This document shows positions 1 through 10,369 of a DNA stretch of 64,000 nt, piece after piece. Below the pieces are notes generated by a model. That model saw only the letters and a program-made list of their open reading frames with translations, had not been told where the DNA came from and made no database searches. The stretch's first letter is position 1; each line of letters starts with the position of its first letter. The stretch lies in contig NW_024609880.1 in assembly GCF_016920785.2 (NCBI RefSeq), forward strand, positions 49,252,296 through 49,316,295, in the 5' to 3' direction. This DNA is from Ixodes scapularis. Lineage: Eukaryota; Arthropoda; Arachnida; Ixodida; Ixodidae. The position numbers and the translations under genes were made by a program.

Positions 1-71
1 TTTCGGAGTTGCGGTATGAGCTTGTAACAGAACACAAAATGTACTCTTTGCCTGAGCCATAGGAGCAGGTC
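1..71 (-). pseudogene. SGNH-like gene, decayed copy A, 3' exon remnant (runs off window)
   Basis: The minus strand reads DLLLWLRQRVHFVFCYKLIP, which matches the second exon of the better copy at 8245-8517. The acceptor AG is lost here: the intron end reads TTTTCGG where copy B reads TTTTCAG. The exon continues beyond the window. With the damaged first exon at 740-968 it forms a non-functional paralogue. The acceptor difference and the similarity are seen directly; pseudogene status is inferred from several independent lesions. Confidence 0.6.
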
Positions 72-289
72 CCGAAAAGCAAAGTCCAGATGCTAGCTGT
101 GCTTTGCAAAAACGCGCACACTTATTGAATCAGCGGAAAATATGTGATAGCATTTCTCGGTAGAAAGAACACGAAAATATAAAATTTAGCCAAAAGATGT
201 AGATACGTCATGTTTTTCTTTGGGATCTAGTATAAAACTAAAATAACAAGACCTTGAGATAGTTGCATGATTTTCGTGCTGCACAACAA

Positions 290-690
290 ACTTTGATGTT
301 TGCTTCAAACGACTATTGAAGGTGTCAAAAAGAAAAAAAAAGACGGGTTTATTACGGTTATCGAACGCGGTTTTATCCAGGTTCGTTTCAACGAAAGGGG
401 TGCGGTATATCGAAGCACGGTTTAGCGCAAATGGATACATTTTATCGAGGCCTCCGTTTGAGAAATGCTGTTTGTAGGCGGCGGCAAGCTAGGCTTCCAA
501 ACAGACCGCGCTTCGTGCGGGCACCCCTCGCTGTCGCTCGGGAAAAGTTTAATATAAGTTCGAGCGTGGATCGCCAAAGGTTGGTTAGCATGCGGGCGGT
601 CGCCATTTTCTCTAAACGGCGATCCGATCTGCTGTTGTCGCGAAAACGGTGCTCGCTAAAACGAGCTTCCCTAAACACCACTTCTCCGAA
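290..690. repeat. Degenerate inverted repeat built from TTTAKCGA motifs (intronic, copy A)
   Basis: The left half carries repeated motifs such as TTTATCGAGG and TTTAGCGA. The right half carries their reverse complements (CGCTAAAACGAGC, CGCTAAAC). The same arrangement recurs at 9060-9410 and partly at 10430-10800. It lies between the two exons of the SGNH-like unit and is probably an old palindromic DNA transposon; no clean ends are visible. Confidence 0.4.
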
Positions 691-739
691 AATCAGCACA
701 TTTTTCTCCATAGCTTACAACCATGCTGGGGTGTTGTAA

Positions 740-968
740 GCTCTTCTTTGACCGAGGCTGACCCCCTGTCGCCATTTTGCAGGTTGTTTCCGCCTACGTA
801 GACTACCGCAAAATCGAACTTTTTGAGAGGCAACCCGTCAATGTTCTCCTTGAGAGCCTGCACCGTCGCTCCCGAGAAGCTAAAGCTGCATGCACACTTG
901 TATGCACTCATCTAAAAAGCGCGGCAAAGCCATTTCACTGGGCTGCTCCCGAAGATTGCGCCTTTCAT
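740..968 (-). pseudogene. SGNH-like gene, decayed copy A, first coding exon
   Basis: Translation from the minus-strand ATG at 968 gives MKGAIFGSSPVKWLCR, then a stop. A deletion of about 7 bases relative to copy B shifts the frame. After the shift another frame continues SFSGATVQALKENIDGLPLK and then the FDFAVVYVGGNNLQ block, the same layout as copy B. The splice donor seen in B (GTAAGT) is replaced here by sequence reading CTTACAAC. This is a diverged, inactivated duplicate of 9447-9680. Confidence 0.65.
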
Positions 969-1289
969 CTTCGTCCGGACCTCAGTGAAATCTTCTAAAT
1001 CTCACTTCTTTGTATACCAAGGTCGAACGCTAGAGCACGTTTTTTGGAAGCAATACACCACAAGCGCACACAAGGAACTGAATAAAGACCCAGGATCGGC
1101 TGAGTGAGAAACGGCTAGCTAGACTTATTTTTGCCTCAAACATGCAGTCCGTGTTTGAAGTGCAGGCCACTATAGACTACCGAAAAGTAGCTCCTAAAGT
1201 CATTTTTACGGAACGTGCAGATGGTCTTCACCGGAGAAGAAAATTGTGGCGGAGCGCTTATTTGTACGTGTTTTACTTGTTTTGATATC

Positions 1290-1747
1290 TAGCATTCAAC
1301 AATGCTGCAGAGTGCCACCGTGAAAACTAACACCAAACAAAAACTAACCCAAAACAAACGAAAGAGCCAGAACCCGTGCAAAATGCGAGCGAGGTCTTTC
1401 CTTCTATTTTTACTTTGTGCACGCGGCCCAACGCTGCCCGGTGCCGCCAGTGCCGCCAGCTCCGTCCAGACGGACTTTGCGGGCACTGAAAGTGAAGGGA
1501 AACAAAAGGAGACAGACGCGCGCGTCTCCAACCGAGAAGAAGGAGGCAGGAGGCTTTGAAGTTGAACTGGTTGAACTTGAGCGCAGACGTCTCTGTCGAA
1601 GAGCGGGCCCCGGACGGACGAGTTCACCCCAAGTTGGAGGGGAGGCAGGCGAAACCAAATTCGCGTAACCTGCCGATCGCGGCGGCGGCATTTGCACCCG
1701 CAAATGAATGGGCTTGGCAACTTACAGACTCGTATGGGCGCGACCAT
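1290..1747 (-). promoter_or_regulatory. GC-rich 5' leader/promoter-like segment, copy A
   Basis: This CpG-rich block lies upstream (minus-strand sense) of the copy A exon and is about 85-90% identical by eye to 9873-10297. It contains an open frame of about 150 codons on the minus strand. Two of its indels against copy B are 9 bp, but an 8-bp indel breaks the frame, so I read it as leader or promoter DNA rather than protein. It could instead be part of an unrecognised mobile element. Confidence 0.35.
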
Positions 1748-3220
1748 AACTGACCTTCATTTTTTATTTCCTTTTATTCGGGTCGCTTCGCTTTACTACT
1801 GTGGTTACATGAGAAGCCAATGCTTTTCTAGACACCATGGTGTTCCTTTCACCTACGCAGGCTTTGTTTTCACTCATCATCGCTAGTTTTTGTGGCCCGG
1901 CCCCTTGGCAAGACACATGGTCAGTTATGGCGGCTCTAATTTACGCGTGAGCAAAGCGTCTATACGTCAACTCAAGTAGCCCTAGGTGTGCCAGCCACAC
2001 AAGCCAGCGTGGAGCGGGCCTTCTGGGCGCTGACATATATTTTATCGTACCAGAGGTCTCGCATTTCACCGAGCACAGTTGATGACGTGCTGCTTCTGAG
2101 TTCATGCTCAGTGCCTTGATCATGATATCGTCCTCAACGCAATGAACATGATCTCAGAAGCAGTGTCGATTACGCGGATCCCTCCAGAGCTCTTGAATTA
2201 TCTATTTTTGTGTAAAAGGAAATGTTAAATTCCTTTCCAATTTTTTTTTTTTTTTTTTTTTGAGCACAAATTGTTAGGCCCGCTTCAAACGGGGCAACTT
2301 TTCCAGCAATTTTGAGGTTGCTGGCGGGTTGTTCCCTAACTTTCCCTAGATCGACGCGAATTCTTGAGATCGGGTCCGGCTCGAACAAGCGAGCTACTCG
2401 GAGCAATTCGAAGACCGTTGAAGCGGCTGCAGCCAATCAGAGACGCGATATTTTCACAGGACACCGCTGTGGTGGTGATAATGACAGCTAAAGACTTAGT
2501 TCTGATTTGGAATGGATCGTTTTCGGAAATAAATAGTTTCAGAAAAATGAGTTAGTATTCTCAACGCCGTTCAAAGATATAAGAACGCGTTTGTAGCGCG
2601 TAGCTGGGCGTCTAAGTAGTGAAAAAAGAATCAAATTTAATCATGATGATGGCAAGTCGGAGCGATTCGGTTGCTGCGTGTGAACGCGGGCGGCCGGTGT
2701 TGCTGGTGTTGCGACGTCAAGTTGCTGGGTGAAATTGCTCCGTCTGAAGCGTGCCTTACGAGTTGTTACGGACCATTATTTGTTTCGTTCCGGAGCAGAA
2801 ACGGAACTGAACTTATTTTGTATGGAACGCAAATGAAACCGGTACGAAAATACATTGTGTTCCAACACCCTGCTTTTACTTCATACGCTGTGTAAGTCAT
2901 ATTGTCAAAAGTCGTCTAAATCAATTTTACCACACCTTCCGAGCGAGCCCTGCGGCTTTGCGATAGTTATCGTACCAGCTCAAGGGCTCTGCAAGGGCCA
3001 GACGAAGATTAAACATTGCGATGGCGAGAACGCCAGCCCCGCGTCGCCGTACACGACGACGGACGGCGTTCTTCCCCACGAACAACGGCGGTGCTTCTTC
3101 CAAGCGAGAGTACTACGCATAGTTGCAACTCGTCTAGCTTCAAACAGCGTGCCCGTTCGCGGAGCGCGTTTCTTGGCGGTTGCATGGTTGGACACGGAGC
3201 CCGTTTCAAGCTTATGATGG
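1748..3220. other. No gene seen; two diverged inverted repeat copies
   Basis: No convincing exon. A 21-base T tract lies at 2241-2261. About 60 bp at 2265-2325 (minus) matches 2700-2760 (plus) at roughly 70%, sharing GAAATTGCTCCGTCTGAAGC-like sequence. This is probably an old inverted pair of one dispersed repeat. Confidence 0.4.
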
Positions 3221-3223
3221 ACC

Positions 3224-3266
3224 GCAACGGACGCTACAAGCCGCAGGAGCCAATCCAGCGCATATG
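3224..3266 (-). repeat. Dispersed short repeat family R1, copy 1
   Basis: Minus strand contains GGATTGGCTCCTGCGGCTTG followed by TAGCGTCCGTTGCGGTCCATC. Four related copies occur in this window: 3341-3405, 24903-24967, 26886-26925 and 38948-39005. Confidence 0.55.
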
Positions 3267-3340
3267 AACGTATCGCGTGGCCACGCGCCTCGTGCTTCGC
3301 TGTGTCCGTCCTAAAGGTGACGTGACGCTCACGCGGCATT

Positions 3341-3405
3341 GGATTAGCTCTGATAGCTCGTAGGGTTCTCTGCGGTCCATCGTAAGGAGAAACGGAGCAG
3401 GAACC
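3341..3405 (+). repeat. Dispersed short repeat family R1, copy 2
   Basis: Contains GGATTAGCTCTGATAGCTCG, then TGCGGTCCATCGTAAGGAG. Roughly head-to-head with copy 1, about 75 bp apart. Confidence 0.55.
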
Positions 3406-3721
3406 TGGGTCAAAGGAGGGACGAGGAAGAGAGGTAACGAAGGGAGAAATATATAAAAACAAACATCCAAGACAACACCCAGAGCAAGAAAAGAGAGAAA
3501 GTGAGGAACGTTTCTGCGCGCGCGCGTGGGGCCTGGGACGTGTCTGCGCCCGCGTTTACACTGTAGGCTTTTGTGGTTTGATTTTGCGGGGAGCAGGCGT
3601 TTTTTTCTTTTTCTGACACCACTCCGCTTGGGCGAAGTGGCGACATCTCGGCGATTTCACTGCCCGACCATTTTGTGTTTTTGTTTGTTTGCATCTGTAA
3701 GACGAGCGCGCGAAGACTGCT

Positions 3722-3770
3722 GTGTTTCCAAACACGCTTGCTTTGCCCACACCGGGTGTGGGCACTGCGG
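3722..3770 (+). repeat. Dispersed repeat R2 copy
   Basis: A block of the form AAACA-GC-CGCTTG followed by GCCCACAC-GGTGTGGGC. It resembles 16655-16700 and 47535-47595, which share ACAAACAAGCCCGC. Function unknown. Confidence 0.4.
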
Positions 3771-4308
3771 AATCACAGCATCTCGTTTTTGCAGAGAAGA
3801 AGCCTCTGCATGTGCGCCGTGCTCAAGGCAGCGCCACCGCAGAGGGATGGCGAGCGAAGTCGAAGCTAGAAGCGCGAGCCCAACGCTCTGAGCGTTCCGG
3901 CTTCGCACGTGCGCTCGTGCGCTAAAGGCGCTGTTACAAGCACCCTGCTCGCGCTTGTAGCGTCAGCTTCGCTCGCACATAACGTGAAACGAACTAGCCT
4001 CTTGATACCATATTCCCTCCCGAAGTTGATTTATATACCGGGTGTTTTTCATTTTTTTTTTTTAGTTGCACCAAACGTATTGCATGAAAAATAAAAAAGA
4101 ATGGCATTAGGATGCTTTCAATTTTGCCTACAGCTTACCCGACTTGGGGGTCACTAAGCACAAGGTTGTTCCTGGAATTAGGTAGCTAATTAACAGAGAT
4201 ATTTAATTATCATTTTAATTAACACTCTAAGACTCGCAAACCATGAAGTAAACCGATTCAGAAGTCAAAGTGAGCTGGTGGATGTTCATCGTGATCGAAG
4301 GTAGTCTA

Positions 4309-4467
4309 ATACCCGTGCCACACGGGCAACTCGAATGCCATTTACAACGAATGACATTTGAACGATCTGCCGATCAGCGCGCGACACCCCGGGCGTGGGG
4401 CGTTCCACGCGCGACAGGTCGCGAGCCGATTCGTCTGGCATTCGAGTTGTCCGTGTGGCACGGATAT
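4309..4467. mobile_element. MITE with 32-bp terminal inverted repeats
   Basis: The left end reads ATACCCGTGCCACACGGGCA and continues ACTCGAATGCCA. The right end is its reverse complement with two mismatches. The element is about 159 bp with a GC-rich core and no coding capacity. The flanks (TAAT, ATTG) do not give a clear target duplication. No second copy was seen in the window. Confidence 0.7.
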
Positions 4468-5526
4468 TGGTGTCTGCATGCGCGCATATAAAGGCGCATA
4501 AAGGTAGACGGTCCGTCCACATTTTTCGCTTCCTTCCGTTTTCTCTTTTTCTTTCTTTCATTACACTTTCAGGTTCTATGATAAAGGCAATACAATGTCT
4601 CTGTCAGTTACTTCAAAATATATGTATTCCTTTGCACAGTCCTGCCTTTTGCTTGCGGATACTTTGAAAGTCTGACTGATTATCGAATTCCTGTTGCCCG
4701 CGAGGATGACAAAAAATATGTGCAGAGAAAGGTGTTCCTTTTGACGCTTACAAAAAAAAAAAAAAAAAGACACGGTTTGCAAAACCTGTCCTAGGATCCC
4801 TGAAAAAGGTCAGGACTAGGATGCCTCAATGTCCTTCTGTTTAGGGTGATGCCACCCTTTGTAGTACCAGATGCCGACAGCACGCGCTCACGGTCAAAAT
4901 ACAAAGAAACCGACGAAAACAAAATGTCGCCATAGCACAGTCAGCGCCACAAGCGCGTGCAGGGACACGCTCTTTCACGCGCTCCTGAACAAAAAATAAA
5001 AATAAACGTGTGTGACAAAATGGCGAGATGCCACCACCCTAAGCAAAGCGCACATGAAGGCACCCTAGTCAAGACCGCTCAAGATTTTACAACTGACAGC
5101 CGTCGAATTCGGAGTTGTTCGGATAAATCCGAATTCACGATAGTTTCATCGGCGAGTGTTTAGAGAGTTTATAGCATTTATCCGAAAATTAGAGTGCCTA
5201 TCTGAACCTAGGTTAGGGTACATCACGTCCAATCACAGACCAGTTATACGCACGTGTGCATTAGCGTACTTTTCTTATACGCGCCTCGAAGTAATGTATT
5301 ACGTGACTGGCTCCTGATTGAACCTGTGGGCCGTAGCGTCGGCTGACGGCCATCGCAGGACGAGGCGAAATCATAGTGATAAATTATTCTCGTTGATAAA
5401 ACTGAAGGATATGAGTGAGATGGGTACTCTACTTTTTGCTTGGTCGATGGTTCAATGATTTTGCGTACATAGAGCTGACCATCATCTCATGATTCGTGTG
5501 GCACAAAAATCCCGGCTGGTGGATTG
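4468..5526. other. No gene seen
   Basis: Contains an A-rich tract near 4751-4768 and two loosely related blocks at 4840-4960 and 5020-5045 sharing GATGCCACC. No exon-like frame. Confidence 0.4.
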
Positions 5527-5722
5527 TGTTATGGAGTCGCCGACGCTAGCGAGCTCCAAAGTCCAAAGGGACCGAGAACAAGCGTTCGCGCGCGGAGCCC
5601 GAGATATAAACATCCGTTGGTCCGCTTCGCGCGTAACCTGAGCGCCCCGTACCAGAGGCGCCTTCCTTTTATTTCGTTTTATATTTAATAAACGAGACGT
5701 CAGTCTTCAGTCTGGCTCCGAC
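5527..5722 (+). mobile_element. Possible solo LTR of a retrotransposon
   Basis: Starts TGTTATGGAGTCGCCGACG. It carries a TATA box (TATAAA, 5605-5610) and, about 80 bp later, a poly(A) signal (AATAAA, 5687-5692) with ACGAGACGTCAGTCTTCAG after it, the layout of an LTR with a short R region. No second LTR, gag or pol was found. The right boundary and target duplication are unresolved; a small cellular promoter is the alternative. Confidence 0.4.
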
Positions 5723-5974
5723 ACGAAAGGTTGTCTGTGAGTGCACTTCGCCAAAGAACGCAAAACGAAACAGATTGCTGAAATCATCACTTTATCAACC
5801 CTCCTGAACCCACTGGGAACCCGCTTGCCAGTATTTGTTAGACCCACTGTGTCCGACCAAATCCGATCAATTGCCTCGCGCTTCGACACCAAGGCGGTTT
5901 CCGTCTGCAGGTTCAAGGCGATCTGAACCGATGATTTTATCGATACTTTATATCGTATGGACATCAGCTATTTG

Positions 5975-6495
5975 CAGTGTTGTACAAGATACTCGACAAA
6001 AAGTATTCAATACAAGATACTAAGTACCCAAGTAACAAAGTATTTAGAGTAGTATTAAAGTTAATTTTGCGCCCAGCTATCTTGAGTTGAGTGCAAATAC
6101 TTTGAAAAATAATTGAATTACTTTCGAAGATACCTGACAAGCGCGCGACGAGCTGAAGTTATAACAACTAAATAAAAAAATGGGGCACCCTGATTATCTT
6201 AACTTAGCTGAAACGCATATCGTTTGATGATTTCCTAGAGTACACCTCATTTGTCCCCCTAGACACGTGCAGACACGTGCAAAGAAGAAAAACGAACATT
6301 TAGAGTTAGTACTTCCCCTTGGGGACAAACTTCTTCATAAGCCGGAAAGAAGTATTTGAGATACTGAGTAGAAGATACCAATAAATGTAATTAAGAAAGA
6401 GTACTAATTACCGTCAATCAAATGTATGTTCAAGGTACCAAAATACCGACAAAATTATCTTAATTACAGTATTTTGAGTTGAGTATTTGAGATAC
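5975..6495. mobile_element. hAT-like non-autonomous element, right end decayed
   Basis: Begins CAGTGTTGTACAAGATACTC and contains many GATACT/AGTATT/TATTTGAGATAC words, as in hAT-type MITEs whose ends start CAGTGTTG. The expected CACTG end is not visible near 6480-6510. No coding capacity. Confidence 0.5.
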
Positions 6496-6808
6496 GTGCG
6501 AGTCGTGCTATTTGCTTATTTCAGGCGAACCTCCTGCCGTCATATTGCTGGCGACACAGGAGAAAAGTGGTCACCCGCCCTCTTGTTCAAAATACCATAA
6601 AATAAGCAGTATAATTACGAAACATTTACAGATATCTTTATTGACACGCGCATATACATATATAGAAACTTTGTACACAACTGTTCAGGAAACGCACTTT
6701 TTTGTATTAACGTTACCGCCGTCGTTAGCTCGTCGACACTTTTCAATATCTTAAAAATAAAGGTAAAATAAACAGTGGGTGACACCTGTCCAAAATGTAT
6801 ACCGCGGT

Positions 6809-6830
6809 AAAAAAAAAAAAAAAAAAAAAA
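6809..6830 (+). repeat. Poly(A) tract, 22 bases
   Basis: Homopolymer A run; could be a retroposon tail, but nothing recognisable precedes it. Confidence 0.9.
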
Positions 6831-8244
6831 GTTCTCGTGCGTCTGTGTTTTCCCAAAGCAATTGGGCCAGTCCCTGTAAGCTACGGAGGATGCTCAGCGA
6901 ATGACGAAGCCATTAATATGTTTAGACTGAAAAATACTTGAACAATACTTAAAAATAAAAAAGTCCACCTGCCAGCAGACTTCATTGGGGCCTGCATTTT
7001 TATATTAGGAAACTCCGGCAAACTCCTGTCGTGTGGCCTTTAGCCCCACAACTTTCGCAACTCTGAATCCGTGGGCGTCGAACAACGCAAGGCCGCTTCT
7101 TCACCCATGGCCCAAAAGCGACGCTCAGAGCGCCCACCAGAATACCAGCCAAGGTCGCTGTGCCGGGGCCACCCGATACGTGATAGTTGTCGGCCGTTCT
7201 CTCGGTCGAGGAATTTGTGCTGAAAACGAGCAGAGATTTAGAGGATGTTTTTGGGCAAAAGCAGGCCTATTCCACTATAGTACCGCAAGATTGAACCGCT
7301 TATTATGATCATGGTTAATGCTGTTTCATTGGAGGGGCCATGCAACGATTTTGCTACTTTCACCGAATACTGTTCCGAATAAGTACTTGAGGTTCATTAT
7401 CGGCGGACAGCGTGTGGCAACCCTCCACAGACCTTGCGTATTAGTGTTCGGTCGTGCCCTAATAAGTGATCGGTGGGCCATTGCCCGTGGGGTCCTGTGC
7501 GCCACGTAACCAAATTGCGAATAGCGCACCTATGGTGGTCACATGGTCACGTGACCTTGTTGCATAGGGTAACGTAATTACGCAACGACGATTAAACTTG
7601 TAGCTCATTGGCGTTGCGCATGAGTATGCTTGCGTGACACTTGTGTTAGTATAGTTGTACAAAGTGCCTGAAATTCGAACTCAAAATCGTTGCAACGCCC
7701 CTTTAAACCGCGTGGTAGCAAATTAGTCACGGTCTCCGGTTTTAGCGCACGTGCTCGCCTTTGCCCCTACAATAGGCGAAATAACAGCCAGTAATTCATT
7801 GGGGGATAAGCGAGTTAGGAGAGGGCAGTGCAGCATGTACAGGCTCATGGTAGCCAGCAGGTAGACCGGAATAACATTTTTGTTTGTTGTTAAAAACATT
7901 TTTAATAAGTCTAATAAAGGAAAAATAGAAAGGGAGAACGATGGGTGGCTGCCCCTATTCCGGGTCCAATTGAATTTCTATCGAGGTGCGCGCTGACCGA
8001 GACAGAGCGAAAGTTCTTGCGTTCATGGCTTTTATTTTCAGCACTCTAACAATAAGAATGTTGAAGACTCAAATAAGTCACTAAGATTATCAAAATGTTT
8101 TTCCTGCTTCTCCTGGCTCATGCAAATGTACTTTACCATTTGCGAAAATCAATGCCGTTATTCGCTAGAATGTAATGGGTCTAAAAAAGTAGGCGTAATT
8201 TCGTTAAACTGAACAAAATTACGCGTAAACTCCTCTCAATAGTG
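6831..8244. other. No gene seen
   Basis: Unique-looking sequence with scattered short frames; no splice-flanked coding block or repeat recognised. Confidence 0.35.
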
Positions 8245-8517
8245 TTAACGTTTTCTTCTAATTAGCTGCTTAGAACATCTAACGACCTTGCCTTTACAAG
8301 AGACGAGCGATTTTATGAGAAAGGGCAACTCGGAAAGATACAAGCTTACGTCCACAGTCAAGGCGATCAAGTTCCGCTCCTTCGCGCGCTTTATTGCACG
8401 TGGCAGCGCCTTGTTGAAGAACCGCACTTCGGGGTCAACTGACTTCTTTCGGAGTTGTGGTATCAGCTTGTAGCAGAACACTAAATCTGCCCTTTGCCTG
8501 AGCCATAGGAGCAATTC
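8245..8517 (-). CDS. SGNH-hydrolase-like protein, copy B, exon 2 (C-terminal)
   Basis: Exon 2 of the gene starting at 9447-9680. The acceptor is TTTGCTTTTCAG directly upstream, and the exon opens in phase 0 with ELLLWLRQRADLVFCYKLIP, then KKSVDPEVRFFNKALPRAIK. That is the hydrophobic-strand and helix pattern expected of the later part of an SGNH fold. Translation runs to a stop at 8245, giving about 168 residues for both exons. A strong alternative donor (GAC then GTAAGC at 8349) could end the exon earlier and add an unseen third exon. No DxxH block is seen here, so the histidine of the catalytic dyad is missing unless it lies in such an exon. The family assignment is my recognition of motif spacing, not a search result. 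Confidence 0.55.
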   Translation of the reverse strand, partial: ELLLWLRQRADLVFCYKLIPQLRKKSVDPEVRFFNKALPRAIKRAKERNLIALTVDVSLYLSELPFLIKSLVSCKGKVVRCSKQLIRRKR

Positions 8518-8666
8518 CTGAAAAGCAAAGTCCAGATGCTAGCAGCGCTTTGCAAAAACGCGCACACTAATTGGATCATTGGAAAATTGTAATAGTATTT
8601 CTCGATAAAAAGGACACAAAAATATAAAATTTAGCCTAAATATGTAGATACGTCATGTTTTTCTTA

Positions 8667-8942
8667 ACTATACCCATTTTCACCTCAAGAAAAAAAGCAA
8701 GTTTTGCGCAGTGTTCATACGCGGCGCGAAGTAGTTCTTACGGAATTCGGTTGTCGGAGGAAAAAGCGGTGCTTTTGGCGTTTAGAACGCGTACGTCTTG
8801 ATGAGATAACATATATCTAATCTAAATTTAACCTATATATATTTTTCTTATAAGCATGGAGGGGGCAATTAGTAGTGCTCCGCGAAGAGCCGGACTTTTT
8901 TTACTACGTAGAAAAGGTCCTTGAGGTGAAAACGGGTATAGT
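8667..8942. mobile_element. MITE inserted in copy B only
   Basis: Ends ACTATACCCATTTTCACCTC and the near-perfect inverse GAGGTGAAAACGGGTATAGT. It is absent from the matching place in copy A (about 215-225), where only GGGATCTAG is found. About 276 bp, no coding capacity, lying in the intron of the SGNH-like gene. Confidence 0.75.
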
Positions 8943-9059
8943 ATAAAACTAAAATAAAAAGACCTCGAGATAGTTGCATGACTTTCGTTTTACTCAACGA
9001 ACTTTGTTGTTTGCTTCAAACGACTTTTAATAGTGTCCACAAAAAAGAGAAAAAAAAAA

Positions 9060-9410
9060 CGGCTTTACTACGGTTGATCGAACGTCGTTTTATCGAGGCT
9101 CATTTTAGCGAAAGGGGTACGGTTTATCGAAGCACGGTTTAGCGAAAATGGATACGTTTTATCGAGGCCTCCGTTCCAGAAATCCTGCTTGTAGGCGACG
9201 GCGAGCTAGGCTTCCAAACAGACCGCGCTTCGTGCGGTCACCCCTCGCTGTCGATCGGGAGCGTGGATCGCCAAGGGTTGGTTAGGGTTCGGCAAGCTAC
9301 CGGCATAGCCATTTTCTCTAAACGGCGATCCGATTTACTGTTGTCGCCAAAACGGCGTTCGCTAAAACGAGCTTCGCTAAACCGCACTTCTCCGAAAATC
9401 AGCATATTTT
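9060..9410. repeat. Degenerate TTTAKCGA inverted repeat (intronic, copy B)
   Basis: Same structure as 290-690. The left part repeats TTTATCGA/TTTAGCGA; the right part carries CGCTAAAACGAGCTTCGC. Probable relic of a palindromic element shared by copies A and B, so older than their duplication. Confidence 0.45.
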
Positions 9411-9446
9411 TCTCCATAGTTTACAACCATTCTGGCATATACTTAC

Positions 9447-9680
9447 CACGACTTCTTTCACCACTGCTGACCCCCTGTCGCCATTCTGCAGGTTGTTTCC
9501 TCCTATGTAGACTGCCGCGAAATCCAACTTTTTGAGAGGCAACCCGTCGATGTACTCCTTGAGAGCCTGAACCGTCGCTCCCGACAAGCTAAATGTGCAC
9601 ACTTGTATGCGCTCATCTAAAAACAAACGGTCGCGGCAAAGCCATTTCACTTGGCTGCTCCCGAAGATTGCGCCTTTCAT
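9447..9680 (-). CDS. SGNH-hydrolase-like protein, copy B, exon 1 (N-terminal)
   Basis: Minus-strand exon from ATG at 9680 to a canonical donor (GTAAGT at 9446), 78 codons, phase 0. Residues 1-15 read MKGAIFGSSQVKWLC, matching SGNH block I with GSS in place of GDS. Residues 34-36 are GAT. Residues 57-64 read VYIGGNNL, the hydrophobic strand plus GxN of block III. Exon 2 is at 8245-8517. Copy A (740-968) has a 7-bp deletion and no donor; copy B is intact here. The upstream GC-rich leader is duplicated too. Whether this is a host gene or a gene carried by a mobile element is open; upstream coding exons are possible. Confidence 0.6.
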
Positions 9681-9872
9681 CTTCGTCCGGACCTCAATGA
9701 AATGTTCTAAACCTCACTTCTCTGCATGCCAGGGTCGAACGCTAGAGCACGTCTTTTGAAAGCAATACACCACAAGTCTTTTTTACGGAACGTGCAGATG
9801 GTCTTCACCGGAAAAGAAAATTGTGGGGGAGCGGTTATTTGTACGTATTTTACTTGTTTTGATGTCTAGCAT

Positions 9873-10297
9873 TCAACAATGCTGCGGAATGAACACCGTG
9901 AAAACTAACACCAAACAAAAACTAACCCAAAACAAACAAAAGAGCCAAAACCCGTGCAAACTCCGCGCGAGGTCTTTCCTTCTGTTTTTACTTTGCGCAC
10001 GCGACCCAACGCTGCCCGGTGCCGCCAGCTCCCTGCAGACGGACTTTGCGGGCACTGAAAGTGAAGGGAAACAAAAGGAGACAGACGCGCGCGTCTCCAA
10101 CCGAGAAAAAGGAGGCAGGAGACTTTGAAGTTGAAGTTGAGCGCAGACGTCTCTGTCGAAGAGCGGGGGAGCGGGCCCCGGACGGACGAGTTCACGCGAA
10201 GTTGGAGGGGAGGAAGGCGAAAGCAAATTCGCGCAATCTGCCGATCGCGGCATTTGCACCCGCAAATGAATGGGCTTGCCAACTTACAGACTAGCAA
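9873..10297 (-). promoter_or_regulatory. GC-rich leader/promoter-like segment, copy B
   Basis: Counterpart of 1290-1747, upstream of the SGNH-like exon on the minus strand. Differs from copy A by 9-bp and 8-bp indels; the latter breaks any shared frame. Ends abruptly at both copies near TTACAGACT. Confidence 0.35.
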
Positions 10298-10369
10298 GAC
10301 TTCACACCCAGTGAACCGAGCAAGTTAACCAGTTGATAAAAAAAAGTGAAATATACAAAGTAAAATATT

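Noticed and set aside
1289..1747. Conserved protein encoded by the GC-rich leader (two 9-bp indels against copy B)
   Set aside because: An 8-bp indel between copies A and B breaks the shared frame, so coding is unlikely.
2980..3462. 160-codon minus-strand open frame
   Set aside because: It spans two inverted copies of repeat R1, so the peptide is translated repeat DNA.
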